From Paenibacillus wynnii (lineage in GTDB: Bacteria > Bacillota > Bacilli > Paenibacillales > Paenibacillaceae): a DNA stretch of 64,000 nucleotides. Position 1 is the stretch's first letter, and every line of letters starts with the position of its first letter. The position numbers and the translations under genes are program-made. The stretch is from contig NZ_JAUSTK010000004.1 of assembly GCF_030812855.1 (NCBI RefSeq), positions 124,001-188,000 on the forward strand. Direction: 5' to 3'. Below the pieces are notes generated by a model. It was not told where the DNA came from. It searched no databases and worked only from the letters and a program-made list of their open reading frames with translations. Below are positions 43,080 through 52,599 of the stretch, one piece after another.

Positions 43080-44899
43080 TCGGGAGTCCCCCCCTCCTTA
43101 TCTATAGGGTCTTCTTGATTGATTAACGCAGGAAAAGTGATAGTGACGGTAGTTCCTTCTTCAATTTCACTTTCAAAGGAAAGCCCGTATTCACGTCCGA
43201 AGTATAGTCCAATGCGCTCATTAACATTTCGAACCCCTACACCGGATCCGCCTCCACTCTTGCTTCCCCCTGTCAAAATCCCATTCAGAATTTCTTCCGA
43301 CATGCCCAATCCATTATCACAAATCGAAATCTCAATAAGGCCTTCCTTGAGCTTTGCTTGAATAGAGATCAGACCCTCATCCGGCATCATCTCGATACCA
43401 TGATATAGTGCATTCTCCACAATCGGCTGCAAAATAAGCTTAATGGTCTGATAAGGCAGAACTTCCTCGTCTGCAGTTATCTCAAAGCGAAATTTATTCT
43501 TGAACCGAAAACTCTGTATCACCAGATAATGCCGGATATGATCCAGCTCCTCTTGGATGGTTATTATATTCTTTCCTTTGCTTAAGCTGATACGGAAAAA
43601 CTTGGATAGAGACTGAATCATCGTTACCACTTCATCTGTTTTACCGCGCTCTGCTAACCGAATAACCGAATTCAGCGTGTTATATAGAAAGTGGGGATTG
43701 ATCTGCGATTGCAGAACTTCCAGCTCTCCTTTCCGCTTGGTCTCCTGTTCATAAATAATTTGATCCATCAACTGGCGGATACGCTGCAGCATTAAGTTGA
43801 ACCTTTTGGAGAGCTGTTCCACCTCATAGGTTCCACTAACATCTATTGGAGTGTTCAAGTCTCCCTCTCCCACCAGCTTAACCGTCCGTTCCAACTTACG
43901 GATTGGGCTTGCTATCAGAGCGGACATGAGAACTGACGCGATAATTACACCTAGGATTACAACTGCTAAAAACCCGGCTAGAAATTGATTTAGATCCCTC
44001 TTTGTAGTGACAATTTCGTCGTAATACGCTACACCAACAATTTTCCAGCCTGTCTGTGCCAGGGTACGAACGGTGATAAACCGTTTCTCCCCGGTGGATT
44101 CATCCAAATAGCTTCGATACGCATATTCGAGCACCGGTTCCACATTCTCGTATTTTAATCCGGCATAGATGAGCTGCTGTTGAGGATGGTACACAATATT
44201 GCCTAAAGGGTCCAGGATGTAAGCGTATCCTCTTTTACCTAGCTTTACCTGTTTGCTGAGCTCATCAATCGTCCGAAAGTTAAAGTCTATCAGTAAAATC
44301 CCGGTCTTATGCACTCCATTCTCTTTGTACTGTACCAGTTTGCTCATGGAGACGACCCATGTATATTGATTCTTGAATAAATTTTGAATATGAGGGGGGG
44401 AAAATGAGATTTCTGAGGTACGCGTCGGTGCAGTGAACCAGCTTTGGTTCCCCAACTGTGTATTATTGCGCATCGTCGTACTCGGCACATCAAGTACCAG
44501 CTTTCCCTGAGGTGTAAACAATGCAACAGATACTAAATCTTCCCGTGTCTCACGAAGAGTGGACAGCCTTTCCTTTAGAAGCGGAGTATCGATGGATGAA
44601 GTCTGGGAGATTTGTTCCTCAGCCTTCTCATAGATATTCCGCATACCTTTGACATACAGCTCCAAGTTATAGTTCACCTGTTCTATAATTTGCTGCATAT
44701 TCAGATTAGCATTGTCTTCAGCGGTCTTGGCAAACTTGTTATATAGCATAAAACTCACAATAACCGCTACAAGAACGGCAACGGTTGTGAAGGTAACTGT
44801 AATTAAGAATTGGATGCTGCGCAGCTTGGAGGAAAGTCGAAGCTTCCCTCCTTTGGGCCGCTCAGGTCGTAGCGGAAAAAAAGCCTTCTTCATCGACAT
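43076..44899 (-). CDS. YesM/LytS-type sensor histidine kinase
   Basis: A 607-residue membrane kinase: TM1 (about 32-52), an extracellular Cache-type sensor (55-300; GKRGYAYILDPLGNIVYHPQ is the dCache signature), TM2 (305-330), HAMP, the acceptor His near residue 403 in QINPHFLYNTLNSVIRLAER, and a C-terminal ATPase (LILQPIVENALYHGIE; DNGLGMSEE; GSGVGVRNVNERI). AGGAGG lies 7 nt before ATG. It sits between its regulator gene and a binding-lipoprotein gene, with a 3-bp gap and a 4-bp overlap. It probably senses a hexose through that lipoprotein and controls mglBAC. Confidence 0.93.
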   Translation of the reverse strand: MSMKKAFFPLRPERPKGGKLRLSSKLRSIQFLITVTFTTVAVLVAVIVSFMLYNKFAKTAEDNANLNMQQIIEQVNYNLELYVKGMRNIYEKAEEQISQTSSIDTPLLKERLSTLRETREDLVSVALFTPQGKLVLDVPSTTMRNNTQLGNQSWFTAPTRTSEISFSPPHIQNLFKNQYTWVVSMSKLVQYKENGVHKTGILLIDFNFRTIDELSKQVKLGKRGYAYILDPLGNIVYHPQQQLIYAGLKYENVEPVLEYAYRSYLDESTGEKRFITVRTLAQTGWKIVGVAYYDEIVTTKRDLNQFLAGFLAVVILGVIIASVLMSALIASPIRKLERTVKLVGEGDLNTPIDVSGTYEVEQLSKRFNLMLQRIRQLMDQIIYEQETKRKGELEVLQSQINPHFLYNTLNSVIRLAERGKTDEVVTMIQSLSKFFRISLSKGKNIITIQEELDHIRHYLVIQSFRFKNKFRFEITADEEVLPYQTIKLILQPIVENALYHGIEMMPDEGLISIQAKLKEGLIEISICDNGLGMSEEILNGILTGGSKSGGGSGVGVRNVNERIGLYFGREYGLSFESEIEEGTTVTITFPALINQEDPIDKEGGTPE

Positions 44900-44902
44900 T
44901 GC

Positions 44903-46552
44903 TTATCCTCCTCTGGAGCTGTTTTTGTACTCTTTAGGAGATTGTCCATATTTCTTGCGGAAGCAAAAGCTGAAGTAATTCGGATCAGCAAAGCCGATTT
45001 TCTCCGCAATCTCAAAAGCCTTAAGCTCCGTAGAACGCAGTAAATCCTTTGCAGCCTCAAGCCTAATTTGCAGCAGGTAGCTGACAAAAGTCATTTTCAT
45101 TTCTTTTTTGAAGATGCTGCTGAAATAACCTGTACTGATGTGCAGATGCTGACAAACCTTACCGACTGAAATATCAGATTCCTCATAATGGGCCCGGATG
45201 TACCCTTTAGCCTGTTCAATCAACAGTTTATAGCTGGACTGCCGTTCTGTGGCGATATTATCCATAAGCCGGGTGCATACCGAAATGATCCATTGTTTAG
45301 CCTCACCCAAATTATTAAAGCGGTTCATGATCATTAGTGAAGAAAAACCCGGTCCAAACAGTTCTGTGGTCTCACTGCCTGCTTCTTTGGCTACACGCAG
45401 GATCGATGTGATAATCTCCAGTAGAAAAATCTGATAGTCTTGTGTGGAAACATGATCCACATCCAAACCGCTGAACAGCTCATCGATGGTTTCGGTTAAC
45501 TCCTGCACGGTACCCAGCTTTAGGGTTCGAATCAAAGCCTGCTCAGTCAGTTCATCATAGGCAAGCATCCGATTAGAGCGGGATTCAACATCCTCAATCC
45601 AGATCACCCTATTGTTGCCCAGAACAAGCCGGTAATCCAGGGCCTGCAAAGCATCTGCGAAAGAATTGAACAACAGTGCCGCAGATTGACATACTGTTCC
45701 GGCTCCTGCGGTAATAGTCAGCTTCAAAAAACGTTGCACGCTCTGTCTAATTTCCTCTAGAATTGCAAAGGTCTTGCCGGTAATCTCTGCCTCATCAAGT
45801 GTTCCGCTCACCGAGAGCATGACGATATCATCTCTATGAATAAACACCTTGCCAAAGCCGTGCTTCATGCATATTTCCTCGGCGATGTTAAGCACAGCGA
45901 ACAGCTGTAAATTACGATCTCCAGTATCTCTCAAGGAAATCTGTCTTGTTCCCGAAGTGTTAGGCTGTCCATCCCCACGGATATAATCCACACTTATTAC
46001 TGAAGCCTGGAATAAGGCTCCATAGAGCTTCAGCCCATATTCTGCACTCTTCTCGGCAATCTCTGCCGGACGCAGTCTACGGGAAACAAGGGAAGACAGG
46101 AATTGCTCACGAAGTACAGGCAGACTTTTACGATAATGCTCGCTGAGTACATAAACATTCTCTTTTTCGGAGATTTCAGCTTCAATCTGTTCCCTTACCT
46201 TAATCAGGATGTCAATCAGTTCCTGAGCAGAGAAAGGCTTCAATACATATTCATCGATTTGCAGCTTGATTGCCCGCTGGGCATATTCAAATTCATCATA
46301 TCCCGTTAATATAATAATTTTTGTATTCGGATGACGACTGCGAATCCACTCCGCAAGCTGCAGTCCGTTCATAAATGGCATCTGTATGTCAGTTACAACT
46401 ACATCCGGCATGAGTCGGTCAATCGATTCTGCCGCCTCTCTTCCGTTCTCCGCCTGATCAACTACTTCAAAGCCGTATTTCGCCCAATCGATCTGAGCTA
46501 TAATCCCTTCTCTTACATCTTCTTCGTCTTCAACCAAAATTAATTTATACAT
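44903..46552 (-). CDS. YesN-type response regulator (receiver + AraC HTH)
   Basis: A 549-residue regulator. Receiver (1-120): acidic E8-D9-E10, phospho-Asp55 in VVTDIQMPFMNG, and switch Lys in YVLKPFSAQEL. A linker of about 300 residues, with a GGDEF-like weak pattern absent, leads to the AraC double HTH (residues 440-545): ISVGKVCQHLHISTGYFSSIF and FEIAEKIGFADPNYFSFCF. It is first in the unit regulator, kinase, binding lipoprotein, then mglBAC. AGAGGG precedes ATG. Likely activator of mglB. Confidence 0.93.
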   Translation of the reverse strand: MYKLILVEDEEDVREGIIAQIDWAKYGFEVVDQAENGREAAESIDRLMPDVVVTDIQMPFMNGLQLAEWIRSRHPNTKIIILTGYDEFEYAQRAIKLQIDEYVLKPFSAQELIDILIKVREQIEAEISEKENVYVLSEHYRKSLPVLREQFLSSLVSRRLRPAEIAEKSAEYGLKLYGALFQASVISVDYIRGDGQPNTSGTRQISLRDTGDRNLQLFAVLNIAEEICMKHGFGKVFIHRDDIVMLSVSGTLDEAEITGKTFAILEEIRQSVQRFLKLTITAGAGTVCQSAALLFNSFADALQALDYRLVLGNNRVIWIEDVESRSNRMLAYDELTEQALIRTLKLGTVQELTETIDELFSGLDVDHVSTQDYQIFLLEIITSILRVAKEAGSETTELFGPGFSSLMIMNRFNNLGEAKQWIISVCTRLMDNIATERQSSYKLLIEQAKGYIRAHYEESDISVGKVCQHLHISTGYFSSIFKKEMKMTFVSYLLQIRLEAAKDLLRSTELKAFEIAEKIGFADPNYFSFCFRKKYGQSPKEYKNSSRGG

Positions 46553-46665
46553 GCATTCATCCCTCTTTGGATAAGGTTAATTTTCGTAATAAAACTATTC
46601 TATATGATTCAATCAATACGATCTATGTTTAAGTTAAGATAATGATTTACTACGGTCTTTTTTTC

Positions 46666-46697
46666 GAAAAAAAACCATCCCGCCTGAACCGGGATGG
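46666..46697 (-). terminator. Terminator of the purT-GNAT unit
   Basis: Minus strand: CCATCCCG pairs with CGGGATGG, then TTTTTTTTTCG. Strong intrinsic terminator. Confidence 0.9.
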
Positions 46698-46723
46698 GGA
46701 TGATCTTTAACGTATACGTTCTA

Positions 46724-47182
46724 CTATAACGCCTTGTTGAAACGGTAACCTGCCTTTTCAAACCCGATATGACGGTAAAAAGCATGCGCCGGGGCTCTCT
46801 CTACTCGGTTTCCACTTCTAAGGAAAAGCTGACAGCAACCTTGCTGGCGTGCCCATTCTTCCGCTGAGGCTACAAGTCTTTTTCCGAGTCCATTTCCTCT
46901 TAGTTGCTCTGATACAATGAGTGCTGTTATCTCGGTAATACAGTCTTGTTGTTTGTAGTATGAACTTATTTGCCGCAGTCCGATCATACCCACGACTTCG
47001 TTGTCCAGTTCGGCAACGAATGTACAATGGAGGGAATCATTCTCCATATCTTGCAATCTCTCTTTCATTACGCTAAGCGTTGTTGGATAGCCGAATTCAC
47101 GCAAGAGTGCAGTAACTCTCTCCAGATCGTTCATGCCGCATTTGCGAATTTGCAGTACTGGTGCCGCAATACTACTGTTCAT
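46724..47182 (-). CDS. GNAT family N-acetyltransferase
   Basis: A 152-residue single-domain acetyltransferase. LQIRKCGMNDLERVTALLREF begins the fold; the acetyl-CoA loop is LIVSEQLRGNGLGKRLVAS (RxNGLG), and the end GNRVERAPAHAFYRHIGFEKAGYRF is the usual GNAT C-terminus. The first ATG is only 3 nt from GGAGG, so the second ATG (47182) is chosen. It overlaps the end of purT, so it is expressed with it. Acceptor unknown. Confidence 0.85.
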   Translation of the reverse strand: MNSSIAAPVLQIRKCGMNDLERVTALLREFGYPTTLSVMKERLQDMENDSLHCTFVAELDNEVVGMIGLRQISSYYKQQDCITEITALIVSEQLRGNGLGKRLVASAEEWARQQGCCQLFLRSGNRVERAPAHAFYRHIGFEKAGYRFNKAL

Positions 47183-48362
47183 CCTCATATACCTCCACTT
47201 TTAGCATAGACGCTGCCTTTTTGGCTGTCGTCCTTGCGTTTTCCACATTTTCCGCTGCGCTTAACGTTATTGCCATCCGCCGACCGGGACGAACTTCCGG
47301 CTTGCCGAACACCCGAACCTGAGTACGCGGAAGCGCAAGGGCCTCCTTCAGTCCAGTAACAGCAAAGGCTTGTCCATTCCCTACCGCTTTAAGGGTAGCA
47401 GAGGCTCCCGGTGTCAATAAATTCACTGACTGAACGGGAAATCCAAGAATCGATCTGACATGTAAGGCAAATTGTGATAAGTCCTGAGTCGCCATCGTCA
47501 CCATACCGGTATCATGCGGCCTTGGTGATACTTCGCTGAACAACACTCCACGATTTGTTAAAAATAACTCCACACCAAAAATCCCCAGGCCACCAAGCTC
47601 ATCCGTAATTGTTCTGGCAATAAACTGTGCTTCATCCAATTGACCGGGATTCATCTGATGAGGCTGCCAAGATTCAACATAATCCCCATCCTTCTGAATG
47701 TGACCAATGGGCGGACAGAACACCGTTCCATCCACTGAACGTACGGTAAGAAGGGTGACCTCACTTTCGAAAGTAACAAACGCTTCTACGATGACACGTG
47801 TACCTTTGGCTCTTGCACCTTCCAGCGCAGTATTCCAGCAGTCCTCCGCATCCTCCGGCTTCCGGCATACACTTTGCCCTTTACCAGATGAACTCATAAT
47901 AGGCTTCACCACACAAGGTGTTCCGAGTTCTGTAATGGCTTGTTGCAGTTCTTCCAGACTATCCGCGAAACGGTACTCTGCAGTAGGCAGTCCAAGCTCT
48001 TCAGCAGCCAACCGCCGAATCCCCTCCCTGTCCATCGTTAATCTGGTTGCTCGGGCAGTCGGAATGACTAAGAAGCCCTCTTGTTCCAGTTCAACTAGTG
48101 CTTGGGTTGCGATCGCCTCAATCTCCGGTACGATCACATCAGGTTTTTCTAAACGTATGAGTGCCTTGAGACTTTCCGCATCCAGCATATCAATGACATG
48201 AGAACGATGGGCAACCCCCATCGCAGGTGCGTTGTTGTAACGATCTACGGCCACGGTCTCCACGCCAAGGCGTTGAGCTTCAATAATGACTTCCTTACCC
48301 AATTCACCGCTGCCAAGCAGCAGCAGTTTACGGCTTTGAGCTGAAAAAGGAGCTCCCCACAT
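47172..48362 (-). CDS. purT: Formate-dependent GAR transformylase
   Basis: A 396-residue ATP-grasp enzyme, phosphoribosylglycinamide formyltransferase 2, which makes formyl-GAR from GAR, formate and ATP in purine synthesis without folate. KLLLLGSGELGKEVIIEAQRLG forms the nucleotide site of the PurK-like fold; EIEAIATQALVELE, KPIMSSSGKGQSV (ATP lid) and GVELFLTNRGVLFSEVSPRPHDTGM (Mg-binding) identify PurT rather than PurK. It is not with the pur operon, common for purT. AGAGGT precedes the ATG. Confidence 0.94.
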   Translation of the reverse strand: MWGAPFSAQSRKLLLLGSGELGKEVIIEAQRLGVETVAVDRYNNAPAMGVAHRSHVIDMLDAESLKALIRLEKPDVIVPEIEAIATQALVELEQEGFLVIPTARATRLTMDREGIRRLAAEELGLPTAEYRFADSLEELQQAITELGTPCVVKPIMSSSGKGQSVCRKPEDAEDCWNTALEGARAKGTRVIVEAFVTFESEVTLLTVRSVDGTVFCPPIGHIQKDGDYVESWQPHQMNPGQLDEAQFIARTITDELGGLGIFGVELFLTNRGVLFSEVSPRPHDTGMVTMATQDLSQFALHVRSILGFPVQSVNLLTPGASATLKAVGNGQAFAVTGLKEALALPRTQVRVFGKPEVRPGRRMAITLSAAENVENARTTAKKAASMLKVEVYEDEQ

Positions 48363-48509
48363 TGTCGATCTCGACCTCTTTCGGCAATTTCACTGTCATT
48401 CATCCTTTTTCAGGAAAACACGACAGTTTCCTTGTAAATTTTCAGGCTTCTTTATTTTCATCCATCATAGAGAAGAAAGCAAGTGTTCTTCGACATTTTC
48501 CTACAAACT

Positions 48510-51500
48510 TCACACAACTTTGTCCACCAGATCGTCGAAAGATTGTTCCAAGTCTAATAAATCACGAATTAGTTGACTTAATCTCTCTGCTGAATCACCC
48601 CCTTCCCGGTCCAGCGACATGGCTAATTCCTGCTCGGACAATAGATTCCGAAGGTGTTCAGCAGATTCCTGCAAGGCCTCTAAAATGCAGCGTTCATAAT
48701 GAGCAAGCAACGCTCTTTCCTGTTGAACCGTAGCACTTGCTACAGCTTCCTTCAATAGAGGTTCAACCGCGGATTTAACTTTATCCCGACCGGAGCCTTC
48801 AAAAAAATGCCGCGGTGATTTGAAATCATTCCATAGATTAGACCAAATCAGCGGTTGAAGCTGACATTCCACGCTCTTAGGAGGGGGCCAATGTTGATCT
48901 TCCTCTAAAAGGAACATCGTCTCACTTTCAGAAAAGGCTAGTTCCTCTGCCGCAGAACCGACAGATAAACGGACCAGCTGACGACCTTTTGCTTCCAGAC
49001 GCAGGGTGGTCGCCCAAAGCTCCTGCTCCAGCTCACGCTGGACTGTACGCCAGAGCTCCCGTCCGCAAGCTGCAAAGATGTCTTTCAGATTTCCGGCATC
49101 CTCACGGAGCAATGATGGATGAAAGGACTCTTGAAAATAACGACCAAACGAAAATCCAAGCCGCTGCCTTACATGATACAGCAGTTCCTCACCTTCCCTG
49201 TGCAGGTCGCGGCGAGGCCGCTCCTCCGCCAGTAACAGGGATAACCGCACTTCAGCTTGAGTGCGTCGTTGTACCTGTTGTTGAAATCCGGCTTCACGCA
49301 CATTTTGCTCTTGGGAAGCCATCGCCTGCCATTCCTCAGCGCGGCGGCGGACGGAGACGATACTGTCTCGTGCTGCTGCCAAGGAGAGCCCAGGCAGTTC
49401 TTCACCTGAAAAATGGGCCAGAGCCTCCTCAAAGGGGCCGAAACGGGAGGACTCATAAACTTCATGATTGCCGCTTCTCTTGCTTTCCAGCGCTTGAAGG
49501 CTGGAAAGACTGAAGATGCGCGGTGCAGTAAGTCCCCCTGCACGTAAATTGGCAGCCACATGATTCCTTACCTCCTCAAGTTCTTCTTCGCTTGAGGCAA
49601 GGTCTGAGGCATTGATAATGAAGAACATTTTATCCAGTGCAAAGCTGTCTTTAATTCGCCCTAACTGTGCCAAGAGACTTCGATCCGCTTTAGAAAAAGC
49701 GTGATTGTAATAGGTTACAAAACAAATCGCATCCGCATCCTTCATGTACCCGAAGGTAACCCCCGTATGACGGGAATGGAGAGAATCTGCTCCCGGCGTA
49801 TCCACAAGAACAATGCCGCTTTCCGTAAGCGGACTTGAATAATATAGATCGATGCCCTGTACGAAGCAGGCCCGTGTCTCCTCTGCAACAAGTAAGCGGT
49901 ATTCCTCTAAATCTACGGTACGGACTTTTCCTAAGCGATCTTTTGATTCTTCCCAGCCAGCGGCTGCTGCCCTTAGAAATCCGGCATGAGGCAGTACAGA
50001 AGGATGTATCCCCCTTAAGGGCAAGTTCTCCAAGGCAGAAAACCATGTTTCATACTCCGGCTCACCGAGTTCCAGCACGCTGAAGGAATGGGTGATATCT
50101 CCCCAGAACTCCACCATTGTCTTCATGGTCACAACCGCGGTAGCATGCCGGAAGTCTCCTTCTGGCGCCAATATGCGGTTGACCGCGGCCGTGGCGGGGT
50201 GCGGAGACACGGGCAGCACCTCTTCGCCGAGCAGGGCATTGGCGAAGGACGACTTGCCGGCGCTGAACGCTCCGAACAGTGCCAGTGTAAAGCGGCCGCC
50301 GGCGAGATCGCCCGCCCGCGCCGCTAGGCTGCGTGCCGCCGAGGCCATGGCCGGCTCCCGGCGCAGCCGTTCCGCCGCGGCCGCAAGCGTCACCGCGGCT
50401 GCGGATAGCCGGCGGTGGCGATCGCCCGCCGGCGTTGGGGCCGCCGCCAAGCTTGCGGCGGCGGGACCCGGCCGAGCCGCCGTGCGCAGCGGCGGCTCCG
50501 CCTCGGGCGGCGCTGCGCTGTACGCAGCCGCCCGAGGGGTTACCCTCACCTCCGGCAGGCTGCCGGAGGTGAGGGTCCGGCGCGGCGGCAGCAGCGCCGC
50601 AAGCTCGGCCGCGCGGGCGTCCGCCGCGCGGTCCAGGGCGGCGAGCGCGGCGCAGGCGCGCGACTGCTGCCCGAGCGCGAGCTCGCGGAGCGCCAGCGCA
50701 GCGCGGTGCTCCTCAATTAAGTGCGGCAGCTTCGCCAGCAGCTCATCTGCCAATTCCAGAGCAGCTCGGCGGTATTGAGCTTTAATTTCTGCCGAAAGAC
50801 TTCGGCAGAAATTAAGCAGCGCCTCGCCAGAACCGCTGGTTCCCGGCTTCACCGCGCCGGCCAACCCTTCCGGTTGAATGACCGGAAGCATTTGCTTAAG
50901 CGTTTGCTCCGTCTCTTCATTCCATAGTTCAAGGGTTTCGGCCCAAGCTCTTAGAAGAGCTATTAAATGCCACTCCACTTGAGCAGTCACCTGACGGCTT
51001 AGCAAATCACTGTAAGCCATCAATCGGCTATTCTGTTCCTTTTCCTTCTTAGCGGAAGTAAACCATAGGCCTTGCCGAAAGCTCGGACTTAAACTTTCTA
51101 TATATCGTCCCGCAAGGTCTCGAACCTCCGCAGGATTGAGGTTGGCATTGCCAAGCAGGTCATCCAGACTGGTACGAAGCTCTAGCCTGGAATGAGTCAT
51201 CAGATTTTCCAGCAACTCACGTTCTTTTTCTATAGTAGCCAGCTCATTGTTAATAACCCGTACCTCAGTACCTGACAGCTCCATAAGGAGTGCTTCCCTA
51301 TCCTCCAGCTGCTCTTCACGATAAGAAGTTAATGCAGACTCCGCCGCGTGATGTATAGAACAAGACAAACTATATTGCAACAGTTCATCCCGGCGTTCCA
51401 AAAGATCTTTGATCAGCAATACTAAGCTATCCCAGTTATTTAGATTATGGTTTTCTACTTTAAGAGAAGTAAATAGAAGTCCTGCGCAATGAATACCCCA

Positions 51501-52208
51501 TTGACTGAAAGCGTTTTCTAATTGGCGTTGATATTCCTTAAGCGATATTTCTTGTTCCCTATGCTTGTCGATCTGATTAACGATTAGGTAGAGCGGCTTG
51601 CCCCAATCACTAAGATTTTTGGCAAAAGCCAAGTTGTTCTCCGATTGTACATGGTTATAGTCCATAACATAGAACACGACATCCGCTAGATGAAGTGCAG
51701 ACCGGGTAGCACTCTGATGAGCATCATCTGTAGAATCAACTCCGGGAGTATCCATGAGAACCCCGTGCGATCCAAGCAAGGGAATTTCTTCCCATACCTC
51801 AATGGCAGAGTAATCTCCTCCATTACGACAGTATTCACCAAGCTTCTCAGGGGTCGTCTCCCAGGCTTTAATGACTACATCATCATTTATACTACGCGGA
51901 TAAATAAGAGCACGAGGATTCCCGGATCTAATCGATACAATATTCGCACTAGTCGGAACAGGACCTGAGGGAAGCACATGACTCTGGCATAAAGCATTAA
52001 TCATGCTGGACTTTCCGGCTGAAAAGTGCCCACAGAAGGCTAAAGTCAGCTCGTTCGCCCTTTCTTTTCGGTGTAGTTCAGAAAATATACGTACAGCCTC
52101 TGCATCTCCCCATTGCTCCATTAAGGTTTTCAGTAAGGGAAGTACCGAGTTAGTATTTATTTGTTTTATTTGTCTATTTATATCGAACTTGGCCCGCTCT
52201 GCGCTCAT
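48510..52208 (-). CDS. dynA: Fused double dynamin-like GTPase, DynA type
   Basis: A 1232-residue bacterial dynamin, comparable with DynA of B. subtilis (about 1190), which is two dynamins in one chain and helps membrane repair and fusion. First GTPase: FCGHFSAGKSSMINALC near residue 60, MDTPGVDST and NQIDKH; second: LFGAFSAGKSSFANALLG near residue 650, LVDTPGADSL and FIINASDLAS. Between them (about residues 480-680) lies an Ala/Arg/Pro-rich segment encoded by strikingly GC-rich DNA (50150-50760) with perfect inverted repeats. Helical stalk and paddle regions follow each GTPase. No TM helix. It is monocistronic. Confidence 0.92.
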   Translation of the reverse strand: MSAERAKFDINRQIKQINTNSVLPLLKTLMEQWGDAEAVRIFSELHRKERANELTLAFCGHFSAGKSSMINALCQSHVLPSGPVPTSANIVSIRSGNPRALIYPRSINDDVVIKAWETTPEKLGEYCRNGGDYSAIEVWEEIPLLGSHGVLMDTPGVDSTDDAHQSATRSALHLADVVFYVMDYNHVQSENNLAFAKNLSDWGKPLYLIVNQIDKHREQEISLKEYQRQLENAFSQWGIHCAGLLFTSLKVENHNLNNWDSLVLLIKDLLERRDELLQYSLSCSIHHAAESALTSYREEQLEDREALLMELSGTEVRVINNELATIEKERELLENLMTHSRLELRTSLDDLLGNANLNPAEVRDLAGRYIESLSPSFRQGLWFTSAKKEKEQNSRLMAYSDLLSRQVTAQVEWHLIALLRAWAETLELWNEETEQTLKQMLPVIQPEGLAGAVKPGTSGSGEALLNFCRSLSAEIKAQYRRAALELADELLAKLPHLIEEHRAALALRELALGQQSRACAALAALDRAADARAAELAALLPPRRTLTSGSLPEVRVTPRAAAYSAAPPEAEPPLRTAARPGPAAASLAAAPTPAGDRHRRLSAAAVTLAAAAERLRREPAMASAARSLAARAGDLAGGRFTLALFGAFSAGKSSFANALLGEEVLPVSPHPATAAVNRILAPEGDFRHATAVVTMKTMVEFWGDITHSFSVLELGEPEYETWFSALENLPLRGIHPSVLPHAGFLRAAAAGWEESKDRLGKVRTVDLEEYRLLVAEETRACFVQGIDLYYSSPLTESGIVLVDTPGADSLHSRHTGVTFGYMKDADAICFVTYYNHAFSKADRSLLAQLGRIKDSFALDKMFFIINASDLASSEEELEEVRNHVAANLRAGGLTAPRIFSLSSLQALESKRSGNHEVYESSRFGPFEEALAHFSGEELPGLSLAAARDSIVSVRRRAEEWQAMASQEQNVREAGFQQQVQRRTQAEVRLSLLLAEERPRRDLHREGEELLYHVRQRLGFSFGRYFQESFHPSLLREDAGNLKDIFAACGRELWRTVQRELEQELWATTLRLEAKGRQLVRLSVGSAAEELAFSESETMFLLEEDQHWPPPKSVECQLQPLIWSNLWNDFKSPRHFFEGSGRDKVKSAVEPLLKEAVASATVQQERALLAHYERCILEALQESAEHLRNLLSEQELAMSLDREGGDSAERLSQLIRDLLDLEQSFDDLVDKVV
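50150..50760. other. GC-rich, palindrome-dense segment inside dynA
   Basis: GC content is far above the flanks of the same gene (long runs of CCG/GCG codons). The protein part is low complexity: ALAALDRAADARAAELAAL, AAPPEAEPPLRTAARPG, AAAVTLAAAAERLRREPA. It joins the two dynamin halves, is in frame, and does not disturb either GTPase. Confidence 0.8.
50501..50576. repeat. Two adjacent intragenic inverted repeats in dynA
   Basis: 50501-50537: CCTCGGGCGGC..GCCGCCCGAGG stem, extended by GCTGCG/CGCAGC with a bulge. 50542-50576: ACCCTCACCTCCGGCA and TGCCGGAGGTGAGGGT, 16 bp perfect arms around GGC. Both lie within the reading frame. Confidence 0.9.
50782..50815. repeat. Perfect intragenic inverted repeat in dynA
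   Basis: TTAATTTCTGCCGAA and TTCGGCAGAAATTAA, 15-bp perfect arms around AGAC, at the edge of the GC-rich segment, within the coding sequence (LNFCRSLSAEIKA). Confidence 0.92.
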
Positions 52209-52599
52209 CGTCTCTCCACCTCTGCTAGTTCCTTAGGAAATCAGTAAGTTTCAATGACATTTTTATCGTTCAAGACTTTTTATAATAGAATAATTCTATT
52301 TTAACACCAGTTTGCCACAAATCAAATACTGCTGGATAGTTGTAACTATCCTTGATACAGTCCAGCAATTGAGATTCAAGCTTTTTGTTATATAGATCGT
52401 ACTTAAGATTTACCCTTGAGAGTGTGGTAGTAACTATAAAGGATGTTTAAAATTCGACACTCCAGCTTCGAGTAGCCATACGAAAATTATCAGGCATTAA
52501 TGTAGGATCACCCGAGAAGAACCAATCAACAGATTTCATTGTTCTCCAATATCCGATAAATAAAGTTGTTTATTTCAGATCCATTTTTCTACTAGGACA

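Noticed and set aside
50092..50778. 228-codon plus-strand frame opposite dynA
   Set aside because: Arises from the GC-rich low-complexity segment; Ala/Arg/Ser-rich translation without structure, while the minus frame is a clear dynamin.
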